From NCBI GenBank assembly GCA_016592635.1, contig AP023240.1, positions 4,195,630-4,259,629 of the forward strand: a stretch of DNA of 64,000 nt, given 5' to 3'. A program made the translations under genes and the position numbers. Below, in pieces: positions 63,960-64,000 of this stretch. Source of the stretch: Methyloprofundus sp. (GTDB lineage Bacteria; Pseudomonadota; Gammaproteobacteria; Methylococcales; Methylomonadaceae). The notes under the pieces are model-generated. The model saw only the letters and a list, made by a program, of their open reading frames with translations. It was not told the origin of the DNA and did no database searches. Every line of letters begins with the position of its first letter. Positions within the stretch are counted from its first letter, which is position 1.

Positions 63960-64000
63960 CTAAAAAGGTAAGGATAAATCAGCTTTGACTTCCAGAATAA
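63960..64000 (-). CDS. 3' end of an AlgC-like phosphomannomutase/phosphoglucomutase (partial)
   Basis: Read on the minus strand, the last 41 bases give ILEVKADLSLPF followed by a stop (TAG, 63962-63960). This resembles the C-terminus of Pseudomonas AlgC, which ends AVDSSLPVPF, and algC precedes argB there. Only 12 codons are visible, so the call depends mainly on gene order. Confidence 0.45.
   Translation of the reverse strand, partial: ILEVKADLSLPF

Noticed and set aside
1..64000. CRISPR arrays, phage modules or restriction systems
   Set aside because: No regularly spaced direct repeats and no cas, phage structural or restriction genes occur in the window.

Overview
The window is about 40% G+C chromosomal DNA from a gammaproteobacterium. 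Evidence for this is the ygfB-pepP-ubiH-ubiI block facing zapA and 6S RNA, the algH-ruvX-pyrR-pyrB-pyrC' run, Rep helicase, PilS/PilR, GlnE, and an algC-like end next to argB. PAP/PEP-CTERM exported proteins, an MtrA-like protein and the gene mix suggest a methanotroph of the order Methylococcales; this is an inference, since no methane oxidation gene lies here.

Layout. 0.2-2.6 kb: MtrA-like protein, thioredoxin-fold protein and CcdA-like membrane protein. 2.9-8.1 kb: MscS channel, rep, tRNA-Arg(CCG), DUF3530 hydrolase. 8.2-10.2 kb: sucCD. 10.3-14.1 kb: algH, ruvX, pyrR, pyrB and a catalytically dead dihydroorotase. 14.1-19.6 kb: carbamoyltransferase, cytochrome c lipoprotein, LOG-family enzyme and a UPF0182 membrane protein. 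19.7-20.7 kb: a protein with the residue pattern of ExoY/edema-factor nucleotidyl cyclases. 21.0-32.3 kb: ybiT, YdcF-like, pilSR with an ankyrin protein, a CsdA-type helicase and glnE. 32.3-39.0 kb: five paralogous PhnD-like periplasmic proteins, the wreck of a sixth, and a sensor histidine kinase. 39.2-44.9 kb: glgX and an Mla-like operon whose ATPase has lost its catalytic motifs. 44.9-50.3 kb: 6S RNA, zapA, zapB-like, then ygfB-pepP-ubiH-ubiI. 50.4-57.7 kb: a Ser/Thr kinase, an AT-rich gene-poor stretch with a small transposon-like element, a secreted M6 protease ending in a dockerin, a cohesin-like sorted surface protein, and another sorted protein. 58.2-64.0 kb: trpEGDC, a small membrane protein, argB and the 3' end of an algC-like gene.

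The most interesting parts are accessory: the PhnD-like receptor array with its kinase, which has no transporter genes; the ExoY-like cyclase; the dockerin protease beside a cohesin-like surface protein; the dead ATPase in a lipid-transport operon; and the MtrA-like/thioredoxin/CcdA cassette. Several hairpin repeats and one small element with terminal inverted repeats and an 8-bp target duplication lie between genes. All functional calls rest on reading motifs by eye; no database search was run.
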